A DNA stretch of 64,000 bases from Rhizobium sophorae (lineage in GTDB: Bacteria; Pseudomonadota; Alphaproteobacteria; Rhizobiales; Rhizobiaceae). How positions within the stretch are numbered: position 1 is the first letter of the stretch; each line of letters opens with the position of its first letter. The stretch spans positions 310,001 to 374,000 of the forward strand of contig NZ_JABFCN010000048.1 of NCBI RefSeq assembly GCF_013087515.1, in the 5' to 3' direction. The notes beneath the pieces were generated by a model, which did not search any database, was not told where the DNA came from, and saw nothing but the letters and a program-made list of their open reading frames with translations. Shown in pieces: positions 45,138-53,028 of the stretch. The translations under genes and the position numbers were made by a program.

Positions 45138-45226
45138 TAGAGCAATTCCAGCAAAGGTGGGCAGCGGTTTTGCCAGGCAAAGCGTGAAACGCTTTTGCCG
45201 GGAATTGCGCGAAAACAAAGCTCTAG
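45138..45226. repeat. Dispersed intergenic palindromic repeat, family 2 copy B
   Basis: Bounded by CTAGAG...CTCTAG and containing AGCAATTCCAGCAAAG, AGCGGTTTTGCC, then GGGAATTGCGCGAAAACAAAG. It shares order and sequence with 19157-19258 but has a different central hairpin (GCAAAGCG / CGCTTTTGC). Confidence 0.6.
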
Positions 45227-45259
45227 ACGGTAACCCGCACGCTTTGGTGCTGATAGAGA

Positions 45260-45289
45260 GCAGGGGGACCGGGAAACCGGTGCCCCTGC
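45260..45289. other. Strong GAAA-tetraloop hairpin of unknown role
   Basis: GCAGGGGGACCGG and CCGGTGCCCCTGC pair at 12 of 13 positions around a GAAA loop. GAGCTACGCGCGG some 30 bases downstream is reminiscent of a tRNA D-arm, but no complete cloverleaf can be drawn. It may be a small structured RNA or a remnant. Confidence 0.35.
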
Positions 45290-45371
45290 CGAGGCACTGA
45301 ACCTGGTTGAGCTACGCGCGGCGTCGTGTCGTCATCGTCCATTCCAGCGGCTCTTTGCCGATCACCGCCGT

Positions 45372-45644
45372 TCAGGCCTTGATGTCGAGGCCCGCTTCGA
45401 CTGCGGCGGCGATGAATGCTTTGCGTGCATCCTCGCCGGTGCGCTTGCCCTTGATAACGTCGGCGCAGATCAGCAGCGCCTGGTCGAGTGCGGGACCGTC
45501 TTCCGTCGGCCAGTCCTCGATCATCGCCCAGGAGGCGGCCTGGGTGTTATCGATGGTCACGTATTGGCCGGGCTCTTCGAGGGCGATGAGCACGGGCTTC
45601 GACCAGGGCGCCTGCATTCTTGCTTCGCTTTGATCCTGGGGCAT
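45372..45644 (-). CDS. DUF982 domain protein, 90 aa
   Basis: The small protein contains WSKPVLIALEEPGQYVTIDNT cut by the DUF982 pattern, then ASWAMIEDWPTEDGPALDQAL and DARKAFIAAAVEAG. This family is widespread and multi-copy in rhizobia; its function is unknown. The ATG at 45644 has AAGG seven bases upstream. It follows gcvP on the same strand but is separated from it by a terminator. Confidence 0.85.
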   Translation of the reverse strand: MPQDQSEARMQAPWSKPVLIALEEPGQYVTIDNTQAASWAMIEDWPTEDGPALDQALLICADVIKGKRTGEDARKAFIAAAVEAGLDIKA

Positions 45645-45682
45645 GAGATGACCTTCTTTCGCGCATTCTATCAGAATTAGGA

Positions 45683-45709
45683 AAGCCCCTCCCATGATGG
45701 AAGGGGCTT
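45683..45709 (-). terminator. Terminator after gcvP
   Basis: AAGCCCCT and AGGGGCTT form an 8-bp stem, extended by CCAT/ATGG. On the minus strand TTTCC follows. It probably ends the gcvTHP transcript. Confidence 0.7.
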
Positions 45710-45748
45710 GGATTGTCCAGCCTTTCGCTACCGCATCAGGCTTGATCG

Positions 45749-48613
45749 CTACTCGGCGGCCTCTGCGTAGGCCTCCACCGGCGGGCAGGTGCAGATCAGG
45801 TTGCGGTCGCCATAGACATTGTCGACGCGGTTGACCGGCGACCAGTATTTGTCGACGCGGAAGGCGCCGGGCGGGAAGCAGGCCTGTTCGCGCGAGTAGG
45901 GACGGTCCCATTCGCCGACGAGATCTTCCACCGTGTGCGGTGCGTTCTTCAGCGGATTGTTGGCCTTGTCCATGCGGCCTTCCTCGATGGCCCGGGCTTC
46001 CTCGCGGATCGCCAGCATCGCCTCGCAGAAACGGTCGAGTTCGGCCTTGGTCTCGCTTTCCGTCGGCTCGATCATCAACGTGCCGGCGACCGGCCAGCTC
46101 ATGGTCGGCGCATGGAAGCCGCAGTCGATCAGGCGCTTGGCGACATCGTCGACGGTGACGCCTGCGCTGTCGACCAGCGGGCGGGTGTCGATGATGCATT
46201 CATGCGCGACACGGCCGGTCTTCGATTTGTAGAGCACGTCATAAGCGCCCTTCAGCCGGGCGGCGATATAGTTGGCGTTGAGGATCGCCACCTTGGTCGC
46301 CTGCGTCAGGCCTTCGCCGCCCATCATCAGGCAATAGCTCCAGGAGATCGGCAGGATCGAGGCCGAGCCGAAGGCGGCTGCCGAAACCGCACCCGGACGG
46401 CCGTCGGTCTCCGGGTGGCCCGGCAGGTGGGGGGCCAGATGCGCCTTGACGCCGATCGGGCCCATGCCCGGGCCGCCGCCGCCATGCGGAATGCAGAAAG
46501 TCTTGTGCAGGTTGAGATGCGAAACGTCGGAGCCGATGTCACCAGGACGGGATAGGCCAACCATGGCGTTCATATTGGCGCCGTCGAGATAGACCTGGCC
46601 GCCATGCTCATGCACCAGATCGCAGATTTCCTTGACGGTCTCCTCGAAGACGCCGTGCGTCGAAGGGTAGGTGATCATGCAGCAGGAGAGGTTTGCCGCA
46701 TGCTGCTCCGCCTTGGCGCGGAAATCGTCGAGATCGATATCGCCGTTTTCGCGCACCTTGACGACGACGACCTTCATGCCGACCATCTGGGCCGAAGCCG
46801 GGTTGGTGCCATGCGCCGAGGTCGGGATCAGGCAGACGTCGCGATGGCCGTCGCCATTGGCGATATGATAGTTGCGGATCGTCAGCAGCCCGGCATATTC
46901 GCCCTGGGCACCGGAATTCGGCTGCATCGAGAAGGCGTCGTAGCCGGTGACGGCGCAGAGCTTTTCGATCAGGTCGTCGATCATCTCGCGGTAGCCGAGC
47001 GCCTGGTCTGATGGCACGAAGGGATGGATATCGGAAAATTCCGGCCAGGTAATCGGCAGCATTTCCGCCGTTGCATTGAGCTTCATCGTGCAGGAGCCGA
47101 GCGGGATCATCGAGCGGTCGAGCGCCAGATCCCGGTCGGAAAGCCGGCGGATGTAACGCGTCATCTCGCTTTCGGCGCGGTTCATGTGGAAGATCGGATG
47201 GGTGAGGTAGTCGCTGGTGCGGAGCAGGCCCTTCGGCAGGCGGTAGGAAGGCTCGAAATCGGCAATGGTGAAATTGCCGCCGAAGGCACGCCAGACGGCT
47301 TCGAGCGTCGCCGGCCGGGTGCGTTCGTCGAGGCTCATGCCGATTTTGGTTTCGCCGACCTTGCGCAGATTGACGCCTTCGGCAACGGCGGCACGCAGGA
47401 TGAGGCCCTGCATATGGCCGACATTGACGGTGATGGTGTCGAAGAAGGTCTCGGGTTCGACCTTGTAACCGAGCTTTTCCAGGCCCTTGGCCATCAGCAC
47501 GGCCTTCTGGTGCACCTGCTGGGCTATCGCCTTGATGCCCTTCGGGCCGTGGAAGACGGCATACATGGAGGCCATGACGGCCAGCAGCACCTGGGCGGTG
47601 CAGATGTTCGACGTCGCCTTTTCGCGGCGGATATGCTGTTCGCGGGTCTGCAGCGACAGGCGATAGGCGCGGTTGCCGCGCGCATCGACGGAAACGCCGA
47701 CGAGGCGGCCGGGCATGGAGCGCTTGATGGCATCCTTGACCGACATATAGGCAGCATGCGGGCCGCCGTAGCCGACCGGGACGCCGAAGCGCTGCGAGGA
47801 GCCGACGGCAATATCGGCGCCCATTTCGCCGGGCGATTTCAGCAGCGTCAGCGCCAGGATATCGGCGGCGACGATCGCGATGGCGCCGGTCTGATGCAGG
47901 CGCGAGATCAGGCCGGTAAAATCATGCACGTGACCGTGCGTGCCGGGATACTGGAAGATCGCGCCAAAGACGTCGACAGGATCGAGATCGGTGAAGGGAT
48001 TACCGACGATGACGCTCCAGCCGAGCGGTTCGGCGCGGGTGCGGATGAGGGCGATGGTCTGCGGATGGCAGTCAGCATCGACGAAGAAGGCCTTTGCCTT
48101 CGACTTGGCGACGCGCTCGGCCATCGCCATGCCTTCGGCGGCGGCAGTCGCCTCGTCGAGCAGCGAGGCATTGGCGACGTCGAGACCGGTGAGGTCGCAG
48201 ATCATCGTCTGGTAGTTCAGCAGCGCTTCCAGGCGGCCCTGGCTGATCTCCGGCTGGTAAGGCGTATAGGCCGTGTACCAGGCCGGGTTTTCCAGGATGT
48301 TGCGCTGGATGACCGGCGGCGTGATCGTGCCGTAATAACCCTGGCCGATCAGCGAGACCAGCACCTTGTTCTTGTTGGCGGTCTCGCGCAGCTTGTCGAG
48401 CGCCTCGCGCTCGGTCATCGGCGCGCCCCAGACGAGCGGCGCCTTCTGGCGGATCGAGGGCGGCAGCGTCGCGTCGATCAGGCTATCGAGGCTGTTATAG
48501 CCGATCACCTTCAGCATATCGGTCATCTCGGCCGGCGAGGGACCGATATGGCGGCGATTGGCGAAATCGTAGGGCTGATAGTCGGTGAACTGGAATTCGG
48601 TCGGCGTCGTCAT
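45749..48613 (-). CDS. gcvP: Glycine dehydrogenase (decarboxylating), P-protein
   Basis: The 954-residue PLP enzyme decarboxylates glycine and passes the aminomethyl group to the lipoyl arm of GcvH. It is the undivided form. N-terminal RRHIGPSPAEM, the SAHGTNPASAQM segment and the PLP-lysine segment HLNLHKTFCIPHGGGGPG are present. The start overlaps the gcvH stop (TAATG), so the two are translationally coupled. It is the last gene of gcvT-gcvH-gcvP and is followed by a hairpin terminator. Confidence 0.97.
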   Translation of the reverse strand: MTTPTEFQFTDYQPYDFANRRHIGPSPAEMTDMLKVIGYNSLDSLIDATLPPSIRQKAPLVWGAPMTEREALDKLRETANKNKVLVSLIGQGYYGTITPPVIQRNILENPAWYTAYTPYQPEISQGRLEALLNYQTMICDLTGLDVANASLLDEATAAAEGMAMAERVAKSKAKAFFVDADCHPQTIALIRTRAEPLGWSVIVGNPFTDLDPVDVFGAIFQYPGTHGHVHDFTGLISRLHQTGAIAIVAADILALTLLKSPGEMGADIAVGSSQRFGVPVGYGGPHAAYMSVKDAIKRSMPGRLVGVSVDARGNRAYRLSLQTREQHIRREKATSNICTAQVLLAVMASMYAVFHGPKGIKAIAQQVHQKAVLMAKGLEKLGYKVEPETFFDTITVNVGHMQGLILRAAVAEGVNLRKVGETKIGMSLDERTRPATLEAVWRAFGGNFTIADFEPSYRLPKGLLRTSDYLTHPIFHMNRAESEMTRYIRRLSDRDLALDRSMIPLGSCTMKLNATAEMLPITWPEFSDIHPFVPSDQALGYREMIDDLIEKLCAVTGYDAFSMQPNSGAQGEYAGLLTIRNYHIANGDGHRDVCLIPTSAHGTNPASAQMVGMKVVVVKVRENGDIDLDDFRAKAEQHAANLSCCMITYPSTHGVFEETVKEICDLVHEHGGQVYLDGANMNAMVGLSRPGDIGSDVSHLNLHKTFCIPHGGGGPGMGPIGVKAHLAPHLPGHPETDGRPGAVSAAAFGSASILPISWSYCLMMGGEGLTQATKVAILNANYIAARLKGAYDVLYKSKTGRVAHECIIDTRPLVDSAGVTVDDVAKRLIDCGFHAPTMSWPVAGTLMIEPTESETKAELDRFCEAMLAIREEARAIEEGRMDKANNPLKNAPHTVEDLVGEWDRPYSREQACFPPGAFRVDKYWSPVNRVDNVYGDRNLICTCPPVEAYAEAAE

Positions 48614-48975
48614 TACGCGGTGAGCTCCTTATAGGCCGCCTCGTCGAGCAGGCCATCGGCGTCGGCAGCGTTTGCCAGCTTCAGCTTGAAGAACCAGCCG
48701 GCGCCCTGAGGATCGGAATTGACCAGCGACGGATCTGCAACGATGGCCGGATTGACCTCGGTGATCTCGCCATCAAGCGGACAATAGACGTCGGAAGCAG
48801 CCTTGACGGATTCAACGGTCGCGGCATTGCCGTTCTTGGAGAAGGTCGCGCCGACTTCCGGCAGTTCGACGAAAACCAGGTCGCCAAGCTGTTCGACGGC
48901 ATAGGTCGTGATGCCGACCGTTGCAACGCCGCCTTCGATCTTCAGCCATTCGTGTTCTTCGGTAAATTTCAGCAT
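48613..48975 (-). CDS. gcvH: Glycine cleavage system H protein
   Basis: The 120-residue lipoyl carrier of the glycine cleavage complex. It starts MLKFTEEHEWLKIEGGVATV and carries the lipoylated lysine in VESVKAASDVY (Lys58). GWFFKLKLAN near the C-terminus is typical. It lies between gcvT (23-base gap) and gcvP (one-base overlap). Confidence 0.97.
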   Translation of the reverse strand: MLKFTEEHEWLKIEGGVATVGITTYAVEQLGDLVFVELPEVGATFSKNGNAATVESVKAASDVYCPLDGEITEVNPAIVADPSLVNSDPQGAGWFFKLKLANAADADGLLDEAAYKELTA

Positions 48976-48998
48976 TGTTCGTCCTCTCTGGAAAAGGT

Positions 48999-50135
48999 TT
49001 AGCGTTTGTAGGTCGGTGTGACGAAGGGCAGGGCGCTGACGGTGATCGGCAGATATTTGCCGCGCACCTCGGCATAGACCAGCGTGCCTGCCGCAGCGTG
49101 GGAGAGCGGCACATAACCCATGGCGACGGGGCCTTCGACGCTGGGACCGAAGCCGCCCGAGGTGACCTCGCCGATTTCGATCTTGCCCTCGGCATCGGCA
49201 TAAAGCTTGGCATGGCCGCGCACCGGCGCCTTGCCTTCCGGCCTCAGGCCGACGCGGCGGCGTGCGGCGCCGTTTTCGAGTTCGGACAGGATACGGCCGG
49301 AGCCCGGGAAGCCGCCGGCCCGCAGGCCGCCCGCGCGCCGCGCCTTCTGCATGGCCCATTCCAGCGCTGCCTCGACCGGCGAGGTGGTCGTGTCGATATC
49401 GTTGCCGTAGAGGCAGAGGCCGGCTTCGAGGCGCAGCGAATCGCGGGCGCCGAGGCCGATCGCCTGGACGTCCGGATGTTCGAGCAACCGCATGGTGACA
49501 TCCACGGCTTTGTCGACGGGGATCGAGATCTCGAAGCCGTCCTCGCCGCTATAGCCGGAGCGCGAGACCAGACAGGAAACGTCGTGCAGGCGGCAGTGGC
49601 GCACGTCCATGAATTTCATCGCCGCGACGTCGGCCCAGAGTTCGGCGAGAACCTCGACTGCGCGTGGCCCCTGCAGCGCAATCAAAGCGCGGTCGAGAAG
49701 GGTGATGTCGCACTGGTCGCCGATATGGGTTTGCAGATGGGCGAGATCGGCCTCTTTGCAGGAAGCGTTGACGACGATGAAAAGGTGGTCGTCGAGATGG
49801 GTGATCATCAGATCGTCGAGAATGCAGCCGGTGTCATCAGTGAAAAAGCCGTAGCGCTGGCGGCCTTCGGCAAGGCCTAGGATGTCCACCGGCACCAGGC
49901 TTTCGAGCGCCAGGGCCGCATCCTCGTAGCTGCCCGACTTCGCCTTCACGATGACCTGGCCCATGTGGGAGACATCGAAGAGGCCGGCCTCAGTGCGGGT
50001 ATGAAGATGCTCCTTCATCACGCCTGCGGGATATTGCACCGGCATGTCGTAACCGGCGAACGGTACCATGCGGGCGCCGAGCGAAAGATGCAGGGCATGC
50101 AGCGGGGTTTTCTTCAGGGCAGCAGTATCGTCCAA
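48999..50135 (-). CDS. gcvT: Aminomethyltransferase (glycine cleavage T protein)
   Basis: The 378-residue protein transfers the methylene group from GcvH to tetrahydrofolate, giving 5,10-methylene-THF for purine and thymidylate synthesis. Landmarks are MVPFAGYDMPVQY, GLFDVSHMGQ, the folate-site sequence SGYSGEDGFEI and LRLEAGLCLYGNDID. The start is TTG, placed seven bases after a perfect GGAGG; no better ATG exists. A tandem glycine riboswitch and a stem next to the ribosome site precede it. Confidence 0.96.
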   Translation of the reverse strand: MDDTAALKKTPLHALHLSLGARMVPFAGYDMPVQYPAGVMKEHLHTRTEAGLFDVSHMGQVIVKAKSGSYEDAALALESLVPVDILGLAEGRQRYGFFTDDTGCILDDLMITHLDDHLFIVVNASCKEADLAHLQTHIGDQCDITLLDRALIALQGPRAVEVLAELWADVAAMKFMDVRHCRLHDVSCLVSRSGYSGEDGFEISIPVDKAVDVTMRLLEHPDVQAIGLGARDSLRLEAGLCLYGNDIDTTTSPVEAALEWAMQKARRAGGLRAGGFPGSGRILSELENGAARRRVGLRPEGKAPVRGHAKLYADAEGKIEIGEVTSGGFGPSVEGPVAMGYVPLSHAAAGTLVYAEVRGKYLPITVSALPFVTPTYKR

Positions 50136-50153
50136 AAGACGCCTCCGGGGTTT

Positions 50154-50193
50154 GCGCCTTCTCGCGAAGGCGCGGGCTCAAATCTGAAGGCGC
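50154..50193 (-). promoter_or_regulatory. Stem next to the gcvT ribosome site with two competing strands
   Basis: In the gcvT leader GCGCCTTC and GAAGGCGC (50154-50173) form a perfect 8-bp stem with a GCGA loop, ending seven bases before GGAGG. A second GCGCCTTC lies at 50186-50193, so one GAAGGCGC strand can pair with either copy. This is the layout of a switchable expression platform. The pairing is seen; the regulatory action is inferred. Confidence 0.45.
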
Positions 50194-50199
50194 GACTGC

Positions 50200-50385
50200 G
50201 CACTTCTCTCCTGAGCCCCCTCTGTCCCTTTGCCTGAGATTGTTATCCCTTCGGCGAGCGTTTCGAGAACGCTTCTCTCCAGAGTTCCGTCTGCCCCTTG
50301 CTGGTCCTTTTGCCTGAGAGTTTCCGGGGCGGTTGCTCCTTCGGCACCGGTGGCGAAAGCACCGGCTTCTCCCAACAAGGTTGGC
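50200..50385 (-). ncRNA. Tandem glycine riboswitch upstream of gcvT
   Basis: Two glycine aptamers are recognisable on the minus strand. The first has GGGAGAAGCC, CCGAAGGAGCAACC and ACTCTCAGGCAAAAGGACC; the second has CTCTGGAGAGAAGC, GCCGAAGGGATAACAATC and CTCAGGCAAAGGGACAG, separated by a short linker. This is the classic gcvT-element architecture, in which glycine binding turns on the glycine cleavage operon. Aptamer boundaries are approximate to about ten bases. Confidence 0.93.
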
Positions 50386-50540
50386 GCAATTATCCGGCGG
50401 GTGTAGCTGTTGGCAAGGCCAAATGTCGTCACCGGACAATTTTTTGTCGCCATATGCCGGCTGAGCCCTGATCTGCGGCAATCTGCTTTTGCATTTCGCG
50501 GAGAAACCGGCTATCGCGACATGCTGTTGAAGGGGATTTC

Positions 50541-50921
50541 ATGCGGCAGAACGGACTGAAAGCGATGCTCTTTCTGCGCATGCTTTGCGCATTGAGCTTG
50601 GCTTTGCTTGGCCTCGCCCATCAGGCGCCGCAGGCTGTCGCCTTCGAAGGCTACGATAGCGCGGCTTATGTGCTGCCCGACGGCACTTTCGCCTCGCTCT
50701 GCATTACCGTCAAGGACGCCGACGGAAAGACCTTCGCCTTCAAACCGAATTGCCAAGCCTGCCGGCTATCGGCCTCCGTCATCCTGCCGATGCCGGATGC
50801 GGGCTCCTGGCTCGAGCGCAAACTCGCCTCGCTGATCAACGCGCCGATCGAAATCTCAGCCGTTGCCGGTGCAAGCGCTGTCAGCCAGCCGAATTCCCGC
50901 GCGCCTCCCATCCTCGCCTGA
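50541..50921 (+). CDS. Small exported protein with CxxC (DUF2946-like), upstream of the copper-protein fusion
   Basis: The 126-residue protein has an N-terminal hydrophobic segment (FLRMLCALSLALLGLAHQA) and a CQAC pair in PNCQACRLSAS preceded by another Cys (SLCITV). DUF2946 proteins, often found with copper genes, show this outline, but the match is weak. It lies 71 bases upstream of the YcnI-PCuAC gene on the same strand, so a copper-linked periplasmic role is plausible. The gene is divergent from gcvT. Confidence 0.6.
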   Translation: MRQNGLKAMLFLRMLCALSLALLGLAHQAPQAVAFEGYDSAAYVLPDGTFASLCITVKDADGKTFAFKPNCQACRLSASVILPMPDAGSWLERKLASLINAPIEISAVAGASAVSQPNSRAPPILA

Positions 50922-50992
50922 TCTGCCTTCGCAATTATGATCAGCATGCCGGTCCGCCCGAGAGAAGTCCGCGGCCGGCGAGGAGACATCCG

Positions 50993-52042
50993 ATGAAAAC
51001 TATCAAAAAATTCGGCAAGACATTCGGGCTTGCTGCCGTTCTGTCCGTGCCCGCCTTTGCCGGCGCCGAGGCGCATGTGACCTTCCTCGACAGAGAGGCG
51101 ACGCAGGACAGCACCATTCTCGCCACGCTGCAGGTGCCGCATGGCTGCGACGGCAAGGCGACCACGGAAGTGCGGGTCAAGCTGCCGGAAGGTTTCGTCT
51201 TCGCCAAGCCGCAGCCGAAGGCAGGCTGGGAGCTCGAGGTGATCAAGGGCGACTACCAGAAGACCTACGACAATCACGGCGACAAGGTGAAGACGGGCAC
51301 GATCGAGATCCGCTGGAAGAACGGCAATCTCTCCGACGATTTCTACGACACCTTCGTCATCCAGGGTAAGGTATCAGGCGTCGAAGCCGGCACCTCGCTC
51401 GCCTTTCCGGTGACGCAGATGTGCGGCGACACGGTCACGGCCTGGGATCAGGTGGCAAAGGAAGGCGGCGACGCGCATGGGATGAAAAGCCCGGCGCCGC
51501 TGTTGAAGGTCGTTGCCGGCGAAGACCATGGTCACGATCATGACGATATGGCCGGCATGGACATGACCCGTATGACCGGCATGGACATGACCGGTATGAC
51601 CGGCATGGACATGACCGCTATGTCGGGCGCGGCCGCTGCCGCACCGGCCGGCGACACGGTCAAGTCGGGCGATCTCGAAATCTCCGGCGGGTTCGCCAAG
51701 GCAATGCTGCCCGGCCAGCCGGTCGGCGGCGGCTTCTTTACGGTGAAGAATAACGGGCAGACGGACGATCGCCTGTTGTCCGTTAGCTCGCCCGCAGCTG
51801 GCGAGGTTCAGATCCACGAGATGGTGACGAAGGACAATGTCATGCGGATGCGCCAGCTGAAGGACGGTATCGCCATCGCCGCCGGCCAGACGGTCAAGCT
51901 CGAGCCCGGCAACCTGCACCTGATGTTCCAGAAGGTGAAGACGCCGTTCAAGCAGGGCGATACGGTGCCGGTGACGCTGACCTTCGAAAAGGCCGGCAAG
52001 GTCGACCTGGTCCTGCAGGTGCTCTCCGCCCGGGGCAAATGA
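50993..52042 (+). CDS. YcnI (DUF1775) - PCuAC fusion, periplasmic copper-binding protein
   Basis: The 349-residue protein has a signal peptide ending AEA, which leaves His28 as the first mature residue, as in the copper-binding YcnI family. Residues 28-175 are DUF1775. A Met/His-rich linker (DHGHDHDD, then three GMDMT-x-M-T/S repeats) joins it to a PCuAC chaperone domain (about 225-345). That domain has the copper-site residues HEM...MRM...HLM. PCuAC proteins deliver Cu(I) to cytochrome oxidase. The fusion places two copper sites and a Met-rich tether in one chain. Strong GAGGAG upstream of the ATG. Confidence 0.9.
   Translation: MKTIKKFGKTFGLAAVLSVPAFAGAEAHVTFLDREATQDSTILATLQVPHGCDGKATTEVRVKLPEGFVFAKPQPKAGWELEVIKGDYQKTYDNHGDKVKTGTIEIRWKNGNLSDDFYDTFVIQGKVSGVEAGTSLAFPVTQMCGDTVTAWDQVAKEGGDAHGMKSPAPLLKVVAGEDHGHDHDDMAGMDMTRMTGMDMTGMTGMDMTAMSGAAAAAPAGDTVKSGDLEISGGFAKAMLPGQPVGGGFFTVKNNGQTDDRLLSVSSPAAGEVQIHEMVTKDNVMRMRQLKDGIAIAAGQTVKLEPGNLHLMFQKVKTPFKQGDTVPVTLTFEKAGKVDLVLQVLSARGK
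51554..51625 (+). repeat. Three 24-bp tandem repeats encoding a Met-rich linker
   Basis: Three consecutive copies of a 24-bp unit (GGCATGGACATGACC, then nine partly variable bases) encode GMDMT-x-M-T/S in the linker of the copper-protein fusion. Copies 1 and 2 differ at one base. Such arrays can vary in copy number between strains. Confidence 0.9.
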
Positions 52043-52103
52043 GTGCAGCGATTCGAAGTGCTACAGCGTCCTTTGCGCGTCTGAAAAGACGCGCGGCGCT
52101 GTC
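52041..52103 (+). repeat. Dispersed rhizobial hairpin repeat, family 1 copy B
   Basis: Contains AGTGCTACAGCGTCCTTTGC and a perfect stem GCGCGTCT / AGACGCGC around GAAA, then GGCGCTGTCG. It begins at the stop codon of the copper-protein gene. Copies A and C are at 5481 and 58614. Confidence 0.65.
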
Positions 52104-52113
52104 GTTAAAACAG

Positions 52114-52149
52114 AAAAGCCCGCGACTGTAATCGCAGTCGCAGGCTTTC
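52114..52149. terminator. Bidirectional terminator between the copper-protein gene and a small minus-strand gene
   Basis: AAAGCC-GCGACTG and CAGTCGC-GGCTTT pair almost perfectly around a short loop, flanked by A and T runs. It serves both convergent genes. Confidence 0.75.
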
Positions 52150-52167
52150 GCTTGGAAGGCGATGGCC

Positions 52168-52434
52168 TCAGAAGTCTTCGTAGGATCGCAGCGCCTGTTT
52201 CAGGCCGGCCTGCGGCTGGCGGTTGCCTTTGGCCATCAGGTCGAGGGCCACTTCCGTGGACTGGATGATGCTGGAGGGCTCGTCTATTTCCTCAGTGCCT
52301 TCGGCCTTCAGCTGCCGGTCGGCAATGCGACGCGCATCGCGGGCGGCGGTGCTCGTCGCAACTCGCTGCGGGATTCGGAGCGAGTCGAAGGCAATGGCGG
52401 CGGTGCTCGCCGATATGGACAGGAGCTGGGTCAT
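52168..52434 (-). CDS. Small hypothetical protein, 88 aa
   Basis: The product MTQLLSISASTAAIAFDSLRI is soluble and Ala/Ser-rich, and predicted mainly helical (ARDARRIADRQLKAEGTEEIDE). No domain is recognised. A terminator directly beyond its stop codon supports it as a real gene; the ribosome site is weak (GGTGATGG). Its neighbours are unrelated. Confidence 0.5.
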   Translation of the reverse strand: MTQLLSISASTAAIAFDSLRIPQRVATSTAARDARRIADRQLKAEGTEEIDEPSSIIQSTEVALDLMAKGNRQPQAGLKQALRSYEDF

Positions 52435-52555
52435 GCCATCACCGTATCGGCACGAACTTGGCGCTATTATAAAAAAATCATCGGCATTTTACCGGACGGT
52501 AAGAATTCATTCCTTCCCGATTGGAATCGCTGCGGAGTTGAGATAAATCCGGCTG

Positions 52556-52933
52556 ATGATCCAGGCTCTTCTCGTCGCCGTCGGCGGCGCTATCGGTTCC
52601 CTTCTCAGATATTATGTCGGCCAATGGGCGCTGAGACTCATGGGTCCGGCATTTCCCTGGGGCACGCTCACCGTCAATGTCGTCGGCTGTTTCGTCATCG
52701 GCGTCTTCGCCGAACTGATCGCGCGGAAGTTCAACGCCTCGGTGGAGTTGCGCCTCCTGCTGATCACCGGCTTCCTCGGCGGCTTCACAACCTTCTCAGC
52801 CTTCTCACTGGATGCGATCTCGCTCTTCGAGCGCGGCGAGGCAGTCGCCGGCGGTATTTATATCGCTGCGAGCGTCGGGCTTTCGATGGCGGCCGTCATC
52901 GCCGGCCTTGCCGTCATGCGCGCTTTGGCCTGA
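52556..52933 (+). CDS. crcB: Fluoride channel CrcB/Fluc
   Basis: The 125-residue protein has four transmembrane helices and the family signatures GGAIGSLLRYYVG, GTLTVNVVGCFVIG and the Na+/fluoride-path block TGFLGGFTTFSAFSLD. Dual-topology dimers export fluoride. No fluoride riboswitch (GGNGAUGG core) was convincingly seen upstream. It is followed at 95 bases by the pseudouridine synthase gene. Confidence 0.95.
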   Translation: MIQALLVAVGGAIGSLLRYYVGQWALRLMGPAFPWGTLTVNVVGCFVIGVFAELIARKFNASVELRLLLITGFLGGFTTFSAFSLDAISLFERGEAVAGGIYIAASVGLSMAAVIAGLAVMRALA

Positions 52934-53028
52934 TTTCTTTTCCGGTTTCCGTTTTGCGCGAAAATGCTCTAAAGGCTGCGGCAAGAACGCTGGCTCGGGC
53001 CTGCGCTGCAATTTCCGAAAGATTCCTT

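Larger units (their letters stand above)
45006..45371. other. 366-base gene-free stretch between the GH25 gene and DUF982
   Basis: No convincing coding frame is seen on either strand. The stretch holds one dispersed family-2 repeat (45138-45226) and a strong GNRA-capped hairpin (45260-45289). The rest shows nothing I can name. Confidence 0.6.

Noticed and set aside
45240..45320. Possible tRNA on the minus strand
   Set aside because: A D-arm-like segment is present but no acceptor stem, anticodon arm or TTCRA loop can be assembled.
52435..52555. Fluoride riboswitch before crcB
   Set aside because: I could not identify the conserved fluoride aptamer core in the available 121 bases.
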